A stretch of DNA of 64,000 nt, taken from NCBI GenBank assembly GCA_964036045.1, contig OZ038395.1, positions 3,684,410-3,748,409 on the forward strand, in the 5' to 3' direction. Shown in pieces: positions 1 through 11,698 of the stretch. Numbering within the stretch: the first letter of the stretch is position 1; the number at the start of each line of letters is the position of its first letter. This DNA comes from Eutreptiella sp. 'Long Island Sound 2002' (Eukaryota > Euglenozoa > Euglenophyceae > Eutreptiales > Eutreptiaceae). The notes under the pieces were generated by a model. That model searched no databases, had not been told where the DNA came from, and was given only the letters and a program-made list of their open reading frames with translations. A program made the translations under genes and the position numbers.

Positions 1-1790
1 GGGCAACGGCGGCTGGACCTGCTCCCGCGAACCCACACCGGCGTGCCGGAGCAACGCGCACAACGGAACAGGAAGGAGGCCGCGCCCCACATGACCCTCC
101 CGTAACCACAGCCCACTCCGAGGTGACAGGTGGGGGGTTCAGGTCAGCTGGGGCCCCCGGGGGAGTGGTCCACGGGCCGCCCCTCACCCCCCCCCACCCC
201 GGGGCGGCACTTCAGCCCCGACCGCACGCGCGCGCCGGAAGGGAGCGCGCCGGCGACACGGAGAGGGCCAGAAAGGAGTACCGCAGGCCACCGCCCGGAA
301 CGAGAGCAGGGAGGCCGCGGCGCGACACCCCCCCCCCCCCGCCCCCCCACCAGCCCGCCAGCCGCGGTGGCCCCGGCCCCCACCCCCCGAGGCAGGGGGG
401 ATGGCCCCCCCCCGCCCGAGAGGGGAGCCAGAGTGTGACCCGCCCCCCCGCCCGAACCGCCGGCTCACATGGGGGCCGCGAAGAACAAGCGGGCCCACGC
501 CTGCGCACCGGGACGCCGCACAGATCGTACCCAGAGAGGCCGGGTGAGCACGAACCGGAGTGGTATGGGGGGCCACGCCCCCCATGGACAGCACAACGCC
601 ACTGACGCCCGCTTTGTTGCCTGCCCAGGGAAGGCAGTGGGACGGAAAGAGACAGAGCGACCCCCCGCCCTACAGGCCCCGCCCCGGCCGCACAGCCGGA
701 GGAAACGGCGCACGCCCCCCCCCCCCCAGCCCGCCCCCCAGCATAAGAACGCCATGGACCCGCCCCGCGGCGCGCAGCCCCCACAGGGACAGAGCAGGGC
801 CCCCACACCCGCACGCCCGCGCCCACAACGCGGACCCCGACAGCCCACCCAGTGGACGGGCAGTCGGGGGAGGAGGAGCGCAAGACCCCAGACGCCCCAA
901 GCAACGGTCGAAGGCACCCCCCCGGGGACGCCCTGCCGCCGCCCCCACAACCCCAAGCCAAGTAGGGGGGAACCGGGACCGGACCGCCCCCCCCCAAGCA
1001 CGCCAGACGGAGCAAGGTACCGGGGCAGGACACGCGGAGGGGCACAGACCACGTGGAACGGCCCTACCAGCGCCCAGTGCCGGGACCACGCGAGATGCGC
1101 GCGCCACACCACCCAGCTGGGGGGGGAGCGGACACCGCGAGAGCGCGAGCGCACACACACGAAAGGGACACGCGGGGACTACCGGAAGGGCAACCGGACC
1201 GAGCGCGCGGAACGCACAGACCGCATGGAATGGCGTACCAGCGAGCGAGGGTAAGGGACACCCGGACGGGACGGCCCGCCACACGCAGCGCGGAACACGC
1301 GGGGCGGGGAGGGGGAAACGAAAGAGACACGACGCCAGGTGCCGGCCCGAACCCCCCCGAACCGGCCGCGAGTGCCGCGCACACACAGACGGGGCACTGC
1401 GCCCGCTAAGGCACTAGTGGCGCACAGCGCCACGCCCCAACCCCTAGGCTAGGCAGCCTCCGCGCCAGCCCAAGGGGGTCCCACTGGCGACAAGCCAGTA
1501 GCACGGGCCCGGCGGCGCTGGCGCCCCGGGCGACCACGCATTAGGGGGGCGACGCGGTGGGTAAGCGCCCGCAGCCACGGCTGCGAATTGATGCACTGAC
1601 CGGGGAGTGGCGAAACGGGGACGCCGGGGAAGGACAGGGCTCCGAGCTCTGTGAACCCGGGGGACTCCGCCACCAGGCAGGAGGTGCGTCTTGGAGGGCC
1701 CCCCACTAGGACCCGGTGGGGAGGATATCACCTGGCCCGACCAGGTGGCCCCCCGGGGCAGAAAGGCGTCTAGTACCCGCAAAATCAAAC
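1..1790. other. Very GC-rich non-coding stretch
   Basis: This stretch is strongly G+C rich, with many C or G runs, especially from about 180 to 1000. Every frame is open for long distances on both strands simply because stop codons are rare at this composition. None of the predicted peptides (Pro/Arg/Gly rich) has a recognisable domain, so I call no gene. From about 1440 the sequence is a little less extreme and ends in a short AAACCTC repeat at 1785-1804, exactly where the truncated retrotransposon Pol begins. It could be a GC-rich repeat or a flank of the insertion. I found no rRNA core or tRNA in it. Confidence 0.5.
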
Positions 1791-1798
1791 CTCAAACC

Positions 1799-3970
1799 TC
1801 AAACCACGTAGAGAAGAGAGTTAGCACAATAGGGTATGGGTAAGCTGGAGATCAGGCCCCTATCCCTACTGTCGCTCTGCTTGCTGGCATGACAGCCACA
1901 AGCATCCACAATGGTCTGCATACGCGACCTCAGTTCAGTCACGGTTAGACTAGAGTAGAAACACTTGCGGAAGAAGTCCACTGAGCGATTAGCGCCAGTG
2001 TGACCAGAACTGAGATGGGACCACTGTAGGCACCCATCCAGTCGTGCCTCAGGCACCACAATTCGGTCCTCGTAGAAGAGGTACTGATTGTTTTTATACC
2101 ACTGGTGCCCGTCAATGACACGGGGTTCGAGACCAGTGCTGAGGGTTTGGAGAATTTCTTCATACTCTGACTGATAGTCGGTTAGACTCCAACCCTCCAG
2201 GATTCCAGCAGTGCGCATGGACAGGTCAAGCTCGACATCCATACGCTGGAAAGCCTCTCTGCCGAGCGCCTCAGAGCTCTCACCAATAAGCGCATCGAAG
2301 TTGTTGCGCGATATATAGTCAGACAGTTCATTCTTTATCCCGGGGATATGATGCACTGTCAGCCTGAACTGGCTCAGGTAAGTCCCCCACCGTTTTAGCT
2401 TTGCTTTCTCTGGTGGTGGGCCCTTCTGAAAAGACTTCACAGGCTCCTGGTCACACAGCCAGACAATAGGGTTAGATCCCAGGAGTCGGGATGGTGACGA
2501 TAGCAGCAACATACCGGCGTGGAGTTCCTGGTCATAGGTGCTGTAGTTGGAACGCGCTTGGTTCCATTTCCAATTCCAGTGTCCCAGTGGCACCAGTCGC
2601 CAGTCACTGGTAGGATAGTCATGCTTCAACGAACCATCACGGTTCAGTCCAGTAGTACGATAATGGCAGTGGGTTAGTTCAGCGGGGTTAAGCTCCTGCC
2701 ATTGGTAGATCGTACCACCCCCCCCTACATCACTGGCATCAGTGATCAGGACTATCTCGCCCTCAGGGCGGGGCACTCCCAGGCAGTTGGAGGAGGCAAT
2801 CTTCTTCTTCAACTCCTGGAAACACTCTTCCTCTCTGGAGGTCCACCTCCAGGGAGTAGTGTTCTTGATTAGGTCAGTGAGGGGTGCAGAGGAGTAAGTA
2901 AAATTGTGGATGTGACGCCGATAGAAATTACAGGCGCCCACAAAACTCCTCACATCGTGTAGGCCCTTCTTAGGGTCATCGAGAATCTGCATGTCCTGTA
3001 GGGGCTGCATCTTAGACGCGGCTGGTTTCCACCAGCCATACCCCACGTCGAAACCCAAATACTCCATCTCCTCTTTCATAAACTCACATTTTTCGAGTTT
3101 GATTCGGAGATGGTTTTCTTGACAGACAATGAAAAATTCACGGAGGAGAAAGACATGGTCCTCTTTGGTATTAGTACCCAAACTCACGTCGTCGATGTGA
3201 GCCTCCATTTCTGCACCCCGAGAAATCAACTCTTGTACTAGAGGCCTGCGCGTCAGTATGTACAAAATTTTGTTCATAAGCTCCCGGAAGAGCGCTGGGG
3301 CATTAGCCACCCCGAAAGGCATAACCTTCCACTTGAAGACACGACCCTTAGGGGTTATAAAGGCCAACAGCTCCTGAGCTGCGGCGGTCAGGTCCACCTG
3401 CCAGAAACCAGAGCGTTTGTCCATTTTGGTCTTGTACCTGCATTTGGCAATACGCTCCAGGGTGATTTCCATGTTAGGAATACTCCCTGAGTGGTTCTGG
3501 GCTTTCTTGTTGACCTCACCATAGTCTACAACCAGACGTAGGGCAGTCGGCCCTGGTTTGGCAACAAGGAAACAGGGACTGCAGTGATGGGGATAATTCC
3601 CATGCTTATACTCTTCTACGAGGCCAGCATCAATGCATTCCTGGATCTGGCGCTCGATTTCTTCAACCTGTTCCTGTGGAGCGGGATAGGGACGACACCT
3701 CACTCGCGTCTTTTCAAATTCTGGTTTCAATTTCAGGTCCATCTGGACCAGCTTTTTACAAGACAGGGGAGGCGGCAAGGCGCCGAACACCTCCTCATAG
3801 GTTATAAGCAGTTTCTTCAGGCGGGGGTCAAGGTTAAGACTCTCGAGTTTCTGAAGGAAAATCCTCCTCAGCATGCAGGTTGCTTTTTCCATGTTCTTTC
3901 TTTTTCTGCCGATCAGCAGTTTCGGCAGGCACAGAACCATCGTCCCACTCAGGGGAACATTGCTGCCCAT
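1799..3970 (-). pseudogene. Reverse transcriptase, RNase H, truncated integrase
   Basis: The fingers and palm are clear: LRLVVDYGEVNKK, then MDKRSGFWQVDL, the VMPFGVANAPALF motif and the catalytic HIDDVSLG (at about 3181-3207), a variant of the usual xxDD box. The thumb region contains FVGACNFYRRHIHNF. RNase H follows with LITDASDVGGGG, YDQELHAGML and VWLCDQEPV. The last part has the integrase H-H-C-C finger (HLSSGHTG, then ACGCHASK) and the LPIPY linker, after which the frame stops at 1799. The DDE core is missing, so the copy cannot integrate on its own. The first ~35 residues of this frame, before about 3870, are probably out of frame. Confidence 0.9.
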
Positions 3971-5435
3971 AGTGCAGAGAATACACTAGAGGTATCTCAG
4001 GATCAGGCAGCGTGTAGGACTCATCGTCCTCCTCAGACCAGATGGAGGATTTCCAGGTCTGTCTGAGGTATTGCAGCCGCTCTTGGCGCTCAATACCTTC
4101 GGCCTTCAGGTACAACAGCCGCCGGAGTTCCTGAGTGTCATGCTCAGACAATGGCATGTTATTAGCAGCAGGCCGCGCCAGAGCATCAGCACTTCGGGCC
4201 ACGGGTTCACCTGTGTGCATAGGCTGCATGTGTAAGACTGGCTTCCCAACAGGGGAAGCGGGTTCAGAGGTTGACTCTAGATCTACCTCCTCTAGCAACA
4301 GCTGGGCTAGGAAGGCACTATGTTTTAGGTCAACACAGCTGGGATCAACAGAAGGAATAGTGCTGGCGATCTCAGACAGTTGGTCGTCAGCATCCTCTTT
4401 TACAGCTGCAGGTTCCAGATAGTCATCGGGAGACTCACACCCTGTAAGTGTGGCAGATAGGTGCTCAGGAGATCGATTTTTGAGATCATAAAGGGTCAGG
4501 CCACGATTTTCGGCCATGACCTCTTTCAGTAGCACCTGGCCTAGGTCACACAGGGGTACAGGATTCAGAGATCCCTCGACGATGGACAGGAAACTGGCCC
4601 ACTCAGGGGCCTGCATAGCTGTGTCTGAGTCCTCAGGCACATAGATGGGGCCATCGGGGAGTTGCACTCTTCCAACGGTCATTCGATCTAGCATACGGCG
4701 CCAGTAAGCATGTTCACCAGAGCAACCCCAGTCAGGGGTGCACATAACAACCCTTCCTCCCTCATAAGCGATTTTGGTTAGAACCTTCGCGAGCAGGGAG
4801 AAGGGAGGGTTAGCATACGCTAGGCCCATTGCTTTCCAGAAGAAACGGAAAGCATTTTTCAGTTGTTTCGAGCAGTGCAACTGCATGATGTGCTGTTGTT
4901 GGCTCGCAAACAATTCCACCTGGATCTCATCCAGGTTTACCTGAAGGGCCTCCAGTCCATTTTCAAGAACGTGACGGGCCAATTGGTAGTTTTCAGTACG
5001 ATAGTTAGTCTTGGATGCGTAGCGCAGCCCAGACTCTTTTCGTCCTGACAGCTCCAAAGGTACGGAGAATAGCCCACTGCCAAAGTCGCAGTGCAAAGAA
5101 TAGGGGCGCTGGAGGGACAGCATTTTTACCTGGGGGTTTCTTCGTAGGAAGTCGGTGCCAATGACGATGTCAAAGGCGTCGGTGTCCAGCACTCTGCAGT
5201 GTTGGGTCACGGTTTCGTCGCCCAGACAAATAGTCACATCGACCCCCCCCAAGGAATGGATGGTACGCCCATCCCCTACTCTTATGGCCACGGTCTTAGT
5301 TTTCTTGAAAGTCTTTAGCAGGCGCCGGGCCACTATGGAAAGTGTTGCACCGGTGTCAAGCACCGCTCGAAAAACCTGATCCCCGATTTTCACGAGGATC
5401 CAGAAAACCAAGTCCTCCTCTTCGGAGCCGCCCCC
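3834..5435 (-). pseudogene. Protease plus adenine-methyltransferase-like segment of Pol
   Basis: The N-terminus carries a retropepsin active site, LDTGATLSIV (DTG at about 5350-5357), with the hydrophobic flanks and the downstream IGTDFL expected of a retroviral-type aspartic protease. About 140 residues later comes YANPPFS (NPPF at 4800-4814), followed by a hydrophobic strand and CTPDWG. A (D/N)PP(F/Y) motif before a beta strand is motif IV of N6-adenine methyltransferases, best matching the phage-type Dam fold. I do not see a clear SAM-binding motif I, so activity is uncertain. The C-terminal third is acidic and low complexity. The frame runs out at 3834 and overlaps the reverse-transcriptase frame by about 135 bases, which marks a frameshift. 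Confidence 0.75.
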
Positions 5436-5990
5436 CTACTCCTCATCAGGGAACTTGACATCCACCCCTGCAGCAATGAGGGACTTGGCCATCCAGGCCA
5501 AGCGCCTCTTCTTGGAATCATTCCCCTCAGGGGTAGCGTTATCCCCTTGGGGGCGCTTCTTGGAGTCACCTGCGGCAGGAGCGGGTGTAGCAGCAGGAGT
5601 GGGTGTAGCAACGGGCGCTGATGAGCGCCTCTGGGGGTTAGGGGGTCCATTTTTGCCACCCCCCTTGCCACCTCCTTTACCACCTTTATCCCCATTCGGG
5701 GGATTTCTGGCGGGCGTTTGGGTCCTCTGGCGTTCCGCCTCCTGACGCTTGAGTTTGTCACTCTCGCGTTTCTTGATGTGGCATTCGTCCTCGTAGTGAC
5801 GACGTTTGCCACAGTAACCACAGGTGATGGTACACCTGTAATGGTCCTGATGGGTCACAGGTTTCCCATCTTTGGTATGCTGCTGACGTTTCATCTGCAG
5901 CATACAGCCACTGCGGAGATCGCAGTCAGAGGCATGACAAGGTCCCCCCTTGTCATTGACAGGTTTGCAGTAGAACAGGGTGGTGTACCT
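5436..5990 (-). pseudogene. Nucleocapsid zinc-knuckle segment
   Basis: This frame overlaps the end of Gag and carries a perfect CX2CX4HX4C knuckle (CGYCGKRRHYEDEC, at about 5781-5822), the classical retroelement nucleocapsid motif that binds RNA. Upstream in the same frame, up to about 5990, is a second Cys/His cluster, which shows that the frameshift separating it from Gag is a mutation in a once continuous protein. Downstream are Gly/Lys-rich and Ala/Pro-rich linkers, then VKFPDEE and a TAG stop at 5436-5438. The protease frame continues directly after that stop in the same register, so the stop interrupts what was a polyprotein. Confidence 0.75.
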
Positions 5991-7669
5991 GCATCAGGTT
6001 TAACCTCTATCATGGCACGTAGGTTACCCCTCCCTTTACCACCTCCCTGGTTGGTGTTAGTGGGATTTTTATGCCCTTTCCATTCGCCACGTTCGGGGGT
6101 AGGGGTACCACCTCGACCCAAATGCTTCTTGAGGAATTTCTCCATGTGGGAGTCATTCTCTCTCTCAAGAGCTAGCTCAGTCAAGAGGTCCACCAGTTCA
6201 TCGTACGAGTGGGTCCTGCTCTTCCTCTCAGAGGTGGAGCGGCAATCATCCCACTTACGTTGGGGGATCTTACTCATGAGCCACAGGTGGGGCTCAGTGG
6301 CTCCGTAGGAGCCCACGTTCATCCTCGAAAACAGGTACTCCAAGTCGCACACATATTCAGAAATTCGCGCAGCGGGTGGAAACTCAGGGAGCATAGGTAG
6401 CTCCTCGATCTGTGTGCGTACGCTGAGGTCAGTCTCATAGACTGGGAATGTTTTCTCCAACCTCAGGAGTACCTCTGCCCAGGTAGAACAGGTTTTCACA
6501 ATCTGTTTCAACTGTTTTTGCAAAAATTTCTTTTTGCATGAGCGTTTCAGCAGTGAGCATTTGGTGGCCACATACACAGGGGATTGGCCAGTCAGCAAAA
6601 GGAACTCTGCAAATTCTTCTGCCCATTCGGGCAGATTTTTGGGGTCGAACTCCGGCAGTTCCAGCTGGATGTTCGCCTGGGCAATAGGTCTGCCCGTCTT
6701 CCCACCCCCCGGAGTTAGGCCTGAAGGCGACACGCCGGCAAGAGGTGCCAGGGCTGACAGGCCTTCTTTCTCAATCTCTGTGACAGGCACGTCCTGTAGT
6801 TCAGCCATGGGCACAGTCCTGGTACGGGGGTGAAAGGGGCAGGGGCAGGTGACCTTAGGCAACAGCTTTGAGACCCTTGATCTCTTAAGATCTTCGGCCA
6901 GGGTACTCAGTCCTGGAGAGAGAGAGGGCAGCTCTGGCTTGGGTAAGGGTTCTGCAATACCCAGTTTAGCCTCAATGGCCTCCGATAGGGCCGTCACATC
7001 TGGATCTTCTGATCCAGACAGGAGTTCGGCCAACAGCTCGGCCGTATGATCCAGGGCACCGTAGGTTGGCCTTGGATGATGTTGTTCCTCAACTCGAGTC
7101 GGGCCCACTTCAGGAGCCCTTGGGGTTAGACAACATGCTCTCGGATACTCAGGTCTTGGTCGTCTTGGCAGGGATGCAGTCTCGGCTCTGTCGGACGGCG
7201 GGCCAGAGTGCGTGTAGGACCCTAGGTCTGTACGTGGTCTGGATCCATGTACTGCCAATGGGTCATCTTCTCCACGAATGGATTTGTAGTACCCCTTATG
7301 GAGGATGTATTCATCCATTTTCTTGCTCAGTTCTTCATACTCCTCAGGGCCTTCAATCGCTGTTGAGGATGAAGCCGGACAATTGGATCTGAATACTGAG
7401 GCTGCTACACGTCTGTGGAGATGACTGAAGCTGTCTCCATCGTGGGCAGCTAAGGCCTCGGTGGTAAGGCCTTTCTTTTCTTCCGCCCTTCTGCGTTCTG
7501 GATCTCCTTGGGACCCAGATGCGCAACTGAAATGTTGTGGAGCTCGGTAAGGTGGTTCACTCATAGGGTGGGCCATGCTGCCCATTCGCACTTGGACAGT
7601 TCTGATGGGCCAGGTCCTGACGCTTGGCGTGGACATGATGAACTTGTTGTTGAGCTTTGTGTGCTGCAC
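5891..7669 (-). pseudogene. Gag-like protein of the gypsy-type element
   Basis: This frame of about 590 codons most likely starts at an internal Met near 7636. The N-terminal half is polar and low complexity. Roughly residues 340-530 form a helical, charged Gag-type region with repeated Trp/Leu positions (around LPEWAEEFAEFLLLTGQ and SRMNVGSYGATEPHLWLMSK), as in retrotransposon capsid domains. After about residue 560 the frame is lost: the adjacent frame continues into a Cys/His-rich segment and then the zinc knuckle, so the last ~30 residues here are probably out of frame. In an intact element Gag would assemble the virus-like particle. Capsid assignment rests on position and composition rather than a sharp motif. 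Confidence 0.7.
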
Positions 7670-9743
7670 TTCTTCTCAGGGTCGGTTCAAAAGGTCACAA
7701 GGGACTGTCTCTGCTACCGGAAAGATGTCCTTGATTTATGCCCTAGATATTTTGATGAAATCCTGCAGGTTTTGTAGTTGAAAACCCAAACCAAAGCAGC
7801 AAGTAGAGCAAGAACAGGATGTGGATCGAATCAATGATTGGTTTTGGAATCCAGTGTAACACAGAAGGGCTGCAGATAGTCGAGGCAGGTTTATACACAA
7901 AGATTCAATCACAAATGGATAATACAAAAGATTTTATATGAAAATTGGTCTGACTCTTGCCTCAGAGATAGCATTAGGCACTTCATGTGCACTCTTTTGG
8001 GTGAAATGGTGCTGGTTAGGAATGTGGGGCATAGATGTCAGGACCACACAGAAAATGACTTGGCCAAGCAACTGAATTCAGAAACAGTTACAAAGTAGGA
8101 CCACAATAAGTGGTAGAAACAATTGAGTATAGGGGTCTTGGGGTGGGAGACCACTAGGCTTAACCTCCAAGGCCTAAAGCATGAAATGCCTATTTTCTTT
8201 CGGTATATCCTCCATGAAGGAAGGTACCTCCGCTCAGTTGAGTGGTAGGGGTGAACTTCATGGGGGGCTAGGGTCACAACCCTAGTTCCTTTGATAAAGT
8301 GTACTTTAGGCAACAAAAGAGAGATAAAAACACTTAAGTTTGTCTTAGCATCAACAAAAGGGTTCTAAGGGGGGCTTGGCCTGGATCAAGCCCTCCAAGA
8401 AAGACATGGCAGTGACTTTTTCTTACTAGCGACCTTTACGCAAATACGATGCCGCCAGAGGCTTCAGAGGAGTTCGACAAGGCGTTCAGAAGACTTATTT
8501 CATTGAGTTTGGTGAAGATTTTGAAGGATTTTAAGTTAACAAGAAGTTTCAAATATGTGGTGAACTTCACAAGGCGACTTCCCAGCGCTTCAGCGACGAC
8601 GACGACGACTTCTACGACGACCTCGTACTGCAGGAGCGCTGCGAGCGCGCTTCCAGAGGCTCTCTTGAGGCTCTTTGAGGCCTAGAGCCATTCATTGTGT
8701 TGCTTTCTTTTGCTACATGTTGCCTGCTTGTTGAGTTGAATTATGAAGGCTTTTCTTCTCCTTGCTTACGGTCCTACATGAGACCCTATGTCAAGGGAAG
8801 GGACAAGATTGACGGTCCGTGACTATAAATCCCCACCCCAGTCACTGTTGACCCTCTTTGGAGTCCAGAAGGTTTGATTTCTTTATGATTTCTTCAATCT
8901 CTTTGATCTATCAAAGGCCAAAAATGTCGAAAATGGCCTAACTCGTTTTACGCGTATCTTCGCGCCAGTGCATCGAATCGCTATTGTAAAGTAGAGAGCG
9001 CTAGCTTTCAAATTCGACTCTCACTTTGTTTCAACGCCACAAGGGCTTTTTTCTGTGATTTGTTCAAAATGCCCCATGAATCACGTTTTGCCCAACCCTC
9101 TAAAACAGTCAAAAATGACATTTGGTGTTTTACGCATATCTTCGCGCCACTGCGCTGAAAAAATCTGCACCAAGAAAATTTCGAAAGTAGACAGCAGTAC
9201 ACTTCTAGCCCCCACTTCACTTTCTTGAAGTCAATTTTTCTACTATTTTTCTGATCTCCAACAATGTCACCCATGAACCACACCCCAAAAACCCCTCAAA
9301 AGTGCCTTTTGAGCTTTCTTCATATCTCCCAGAGAAAAAAGGTTTGAGGTTCAACATTATTTTTCTGAACAACACTGAAGTATATGCTTTCTAACCCTGA
9401 GTCGTTTTTATTTTCAGAAAATAAGAATGGCTATGGTAAAATTGCAACAAGTTACCACACAAACTACTTGGTGACAAATCATGCAAAATGATTTTGGAAG
9501 TTTAATCATTTCTCTGAGACCATGGTGAGTCCGACCTGAACCAAGGTGTTTTGTGAACACTGGAGTATGCAGTTTACGACACATGTTTACTTTGAATTTC
9601 TGTGGTCAAGAATGGATTTTTTCCATGGTGGTTAACTTAGTGCATGAAAGCATGTTTTCACACTTGTTGGTCATGATGCTACAAGAAAAGCTTTTCTCAG
9701 AGCCTGTGGTGAGTTGAAACGTGATCAAAGCTGTTTTGGAAAG
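7670..9743. other. Region without a recognised gene
   Basis: This AT-rich stretch lies between the gypsy-type Gag and the LTR element. A short frame at 8449-8685 (plus) contains a run of GAC repeats encoding Thr-rich peptide and has no family signature. I looked here for a gypsy 5' LTR and primer site and found neither with confidence. Confidence 0.4.
8905..9345. repeat. Degenerate tandem repeat, ~187-bp period
   Basis: Three diverged units are recognisable from the phrase TTTTACGCRTATCTTCGCGCC at about 8943 and 9129 and a weaker version near 9310. Each is followed at similar distance by a Phe/Leu-rich AT segment and by a phrase containing CCCATGAAYCAC. The similarity is imperfect and indels are present. 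Confidence 0.4.
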
Positions 9744-9747
9744 GTAT

Positions 9748-10696
9748 TGAAGCGGTATGGGGTGCTTCACCCATACCCGCTGCACAGCCTGTGGCGCTCT
9801 TCGCCAGGCCAGATCAGGAATTTTCCTGTGGATGCTACGGCATCCTGATTTCTGTGGGATTTCTGTAAAATACCCCAGAAATCGTCATTTTACGTCTTTT
9901 CTGGACTGGCGACGACAGTCGTCGCCTGCGCGACGCAGCTCCAGATCGAGAATTAAACTCTCGATTTCTAAAGATTTTAGGCAATTTTATTATTGTTTTA
10001 TCGTTTTTAGGAATAAAAGATTATAGCTTGACCTTTTTCGCGGCGTTCCGCGAAGGTGCATTTTTGCGAAAAGTGGCGCGTTCACGCATTTTTCAAAAAA
10101 TGCTGAGGCGATTCCAGGAATCGCCCAGACGCCTATGGCGTAGCCCAACAGTGGGCCTTTTCATATGTAGGTTGAATTGGTACAGAAACGCGTCGTGTCG
10201 ACTACGCGACGCGTTGGGGGGAGACGCGTGAAATGAGGGTTTTTGACTCAAAAATCACTTTATTTCATTGTTTTTCGCCCAAAAACCACTGGTTGGCCCA
10301 GTTTGGGCAGGATCTCAGTGGAGATCCTGATGGCGACGCCTCGTAGCCGTCAGATTTTCTGATGGCGGCGACGCCGTCGCCTTCATTTCGCCCCTTTTTC
10401 TAAGCTATTTTATAGTTTAGAGGTGATACATATACATTGTACATGTCAACGCATTTATTTTGCATATTTATTTTACATATACCTTCTCTTTGTCCATAGA
10501 CGCCAGATTGTGTCCGCGGACGCTCCCCGTGGGGTGAGCAAGGATTCCAAGACCATTTACGCAACTCCAATGGAATCGAAGTTTGGAATAGACTTCATGT
10601 AGTACTTGGAGAGGTTGGGGTGATGGGTTGAAGGATTTTCAATTTTTCCAATTTTTCTGTGGACGCACGGACATCACCCCCGCTGAAAATGCTTCA
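9748..10696 (+). repeat. 5' LTR of the non-autonomous element
   Basis: It starts TGAAGCGGTATGG and ends AATGCTTCA. The first 22 bases form a small hairpin (TGAAGC...GCTTCA). Short frames at 9757-10026 and 10028-10231 repeat identically in the 3' LTR; they are not credible proteins. AT-rich runs with ACATATACATTG near 10430 could hold promoter or polyadenylation signals, but I cannot place them. Confidence 0.9.
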
Positions 10697-11698
10697 AAAT
10701 GGTCTTGCCGCTGTCCGCGTGGTTCACTGGAGGACCTGTCGATGAGCTACCACAACGTCGAGGTCCTTACCTGCTGCCTGGTTTTCGACAACTCCCGCAG
10801 CGCAACAGACTGCAGCCTAAGGTATTGCCCTGGTGGAAATACAGTGCAAGAAGGGACGCCTGGGCCAAGACTGGCCCCCAAGGCAACAGCAGCGACGACG
10901 ACAGCCCTGAGATCAGCTCCAGGAGCTCCTACGACGACGACGACGATCCCAGCAGAGGTCTTCAGGAAATCTGGACCCTGCAGCAGCTTGACAAGTGGTG
11001 TGGATGGCAAATCCCAAGAGCTACGACAGCAGGTCGCGCGGTAAGCGCCCCGCGTCCACCAGTAACCAAATCAGGCGCGTTAATTCGTCGCCTTGGGTTG
11101 GTTGACCCTCCGGGAGGTCCCTTCCTAAATAGGCGTGGGGCGCCTTGGGTAGGAAATGACCCTAAATCCCCCAAATCAGGTGCGTTCATTCGTCACCTTG
11201 GGTTGGGAATCAACCCTAAAAGGCACGAGGAATTCGTCGCCTTGGGCAGGAAATGGCCCTAAATTCAGGCTCGGTGGAAGGCCTTGCCTTGGGTTTGACC
11301 CTAAATAATTTTTTCCGAATTTTCCGAATTTATTGAATTATTGATTTCCATGCCCATGGAGAAAAAGGGCCAATATGTGCGCCTAAGCGCCATCAGTCAG
11401 GGCGGAAGGCCCTGCAGCGCCCCTGGTTTAATCACCAGAGGCTACGAGGAGTGCCAGGGACCAGTGTTGTCGCCTGAGGGGCAATTGCCCTATGAATATT
11501 TCAAGATCAAAAAAAAAAAAAAAGAAAATTAATTTTTTTTACATGTGTGTGGTGCTCCCCCCCATGTAAATTACTCACGAAGCCCCCCCCCCCCACTGTC
11601 CTGATGAATCAGAGTTGAAACCAGGGCACTGCAGGGGTCAGAGCGCCTCCTTGGCCTTGCCTTCCTTTGGATATAGGCAAGGCTTCTAAGGAGGGGGG
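10697..11698 (+). other. Internal region of the non-autonomous LTR element
   Basis: It begins with the tRNA-primer candidate TGGTCTTGCCGCTG at 10700 and ends with a polypurine tract just before 11699. A frame at 10699-11262 (187 codons) contains an acidic Ser/Asp patch and then imperfect ~60-bp repeats (phrases like AAATCAGGTGCGTTCATTCGTC and GGGTAGGAAATGACCCTAAA near 11070-11300). It resembles no Gag. Oligo-A and oligo-C runs lie at 11508-11523 and 11585-11595. This organisation matches non-coding LARD/TRIM-type elements. Confidence 0.75.

Larger units (their letters stand above)
1799..7669 (-). mobile_element. Defective Ty3/gypsy-like retrotransposon, internal region
   Basis: Read on the minus strand, the order is Gag, CCHC zinc knuckle, aspartic protease, a methyltransferase-like segment, reverse transcriptase, RNase H and the zinc-binding start of integrase, which is the Ty3/gypsy order. 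The element is dead. There is a frameshift near 5990 between Gag and the zinc-knuckle frame, an in-frame TAG at 5436-5438 ahead of the protease, and a frame change near 3870-3970 ahead of reverse transcriptase. The coding sequence ends at 1799 before the integrase catalytic core. No LTR pair, primer site or target duplication was found; the 5' side (above 7670) shows no clear LTR. Confidence 0.9.

Noticed and set aside
1-1440. Long overlapping open frames on both strands
   Set aside because: They follow from extreme GC content; the peptides are Pro/Arg/Gly/Ala-rich with no domain and overlap each other in all frames.
1-1790. Possible rDNA spacer
   Set aside because: No conserved rRNA core segment or tRNA was recognised; GC richness alone is not evidence.
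11593-11640. Hammerhead-ribozyme-like motif (CTGATGA, then GAAAC nine bases later) just before the 3' LTR
   Set aside because: Stem II would be two or three weak pairs, stem III only two, and stem I does not pair. Chance occurrence in 64 kb is plausible.
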